Source of the DNA: Clostridiales bacterium
Lineage (GTDB): Bacteria > Bacillota > Clostridia > Oscillospirales > Oscillospiraceae
Direction of reading: 5' to 3'
Length of the DNA: 7,050 bases
Assembly: GCA_021203685.1 (NCBI GenBank)
Contig: JAJQAS010000174.1
Coordinates: 1 to 7,050, forward strand
The translations under genes were made by a program, and so were the position numbers. The notes under the pieces were generated by a model. That model saw only the letters and a program-made list of their open reading frames with translations, did not search any database and was not told the origin of the DNA. The stretch's first letter is position 1. Each line of letters opens with the position of its first letter. This document shows, in pieces, positions 7,036 to 7,050 of this stretch.

Positions 7036-7050
7036 TAACACCTGTGAAGA

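Overview
The window looks like chromosome from a GC-rich gut-type Clostridia (Oscillospirales-like Firmicute). The reasons are strong GGAGG-type ribosome binding sites, GC-rich codon use in the housekeeping genes, a YesL-family membrane protein and a Firmicute-type FruK. The taxon is an inference; there is no rRNA marker.

Layout. On the + strand, 1-612 is the 3' end of a protein with a discoidin-like carbohydrate-binding fold. Four bases later (617-2008) comes a YesL/DUF624-like membrane protein with an unusual acidic extracytoplasmic domain. Everything after that lies on the - strand and converges on this pair. 2019-2553 is a YgjV-family membrane protein broken by a one-base frameshift in a G7 tract. 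2590-3561 is an AT-rich gene for a tyrosine-recombinase-fold protein that lacks recognisable catalytic residues and resembles the MrpR/YopR phage-repressor type. 3562-3922 is a regulatory stretch described below. 3923-4828 is fruK (1-phosphofructokinase). 5070-6914 is a GH13 subfamily 4 sucrose-active enzyme (amylosucrase type).

The most unusual part is about 2565-3910, clearly AT-richer than both sides and probably acquired. Reading leftwards from the fruK end, it has a perfect consensus sigma-A promoter (TTGACA-17-TATAAT) and a ~120-nt transcribed region that can fold into two hairpins plus a perfect 13-bp intrinsic terminator. A strong Shine-Dalgarno follows at once with a 19-codon ORF, then a second perfect promoter (TTGACA-18-TATAAT) whose -10 box lies inside a palindrome, and then the repressor-like gene. 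This could be an attenuated leader or a free-standing small RNA paired with a DNA-binding regulator, left by a phage or small integrative element.

The intergenic gaps around fruK and the amylosucrase gene carry three short arrays of one heptanucleotide repeat (GCTATTA and variants). Two of these also form the ends of a nested inverted-repeat structure. Functionally the GC-rich genes are about sugars: sugar binding or membrane accessory functions on the left, sucrose cleavage and fructose-1-phosphate metabolism on the right. The AT-rich island appears unrelated to them.
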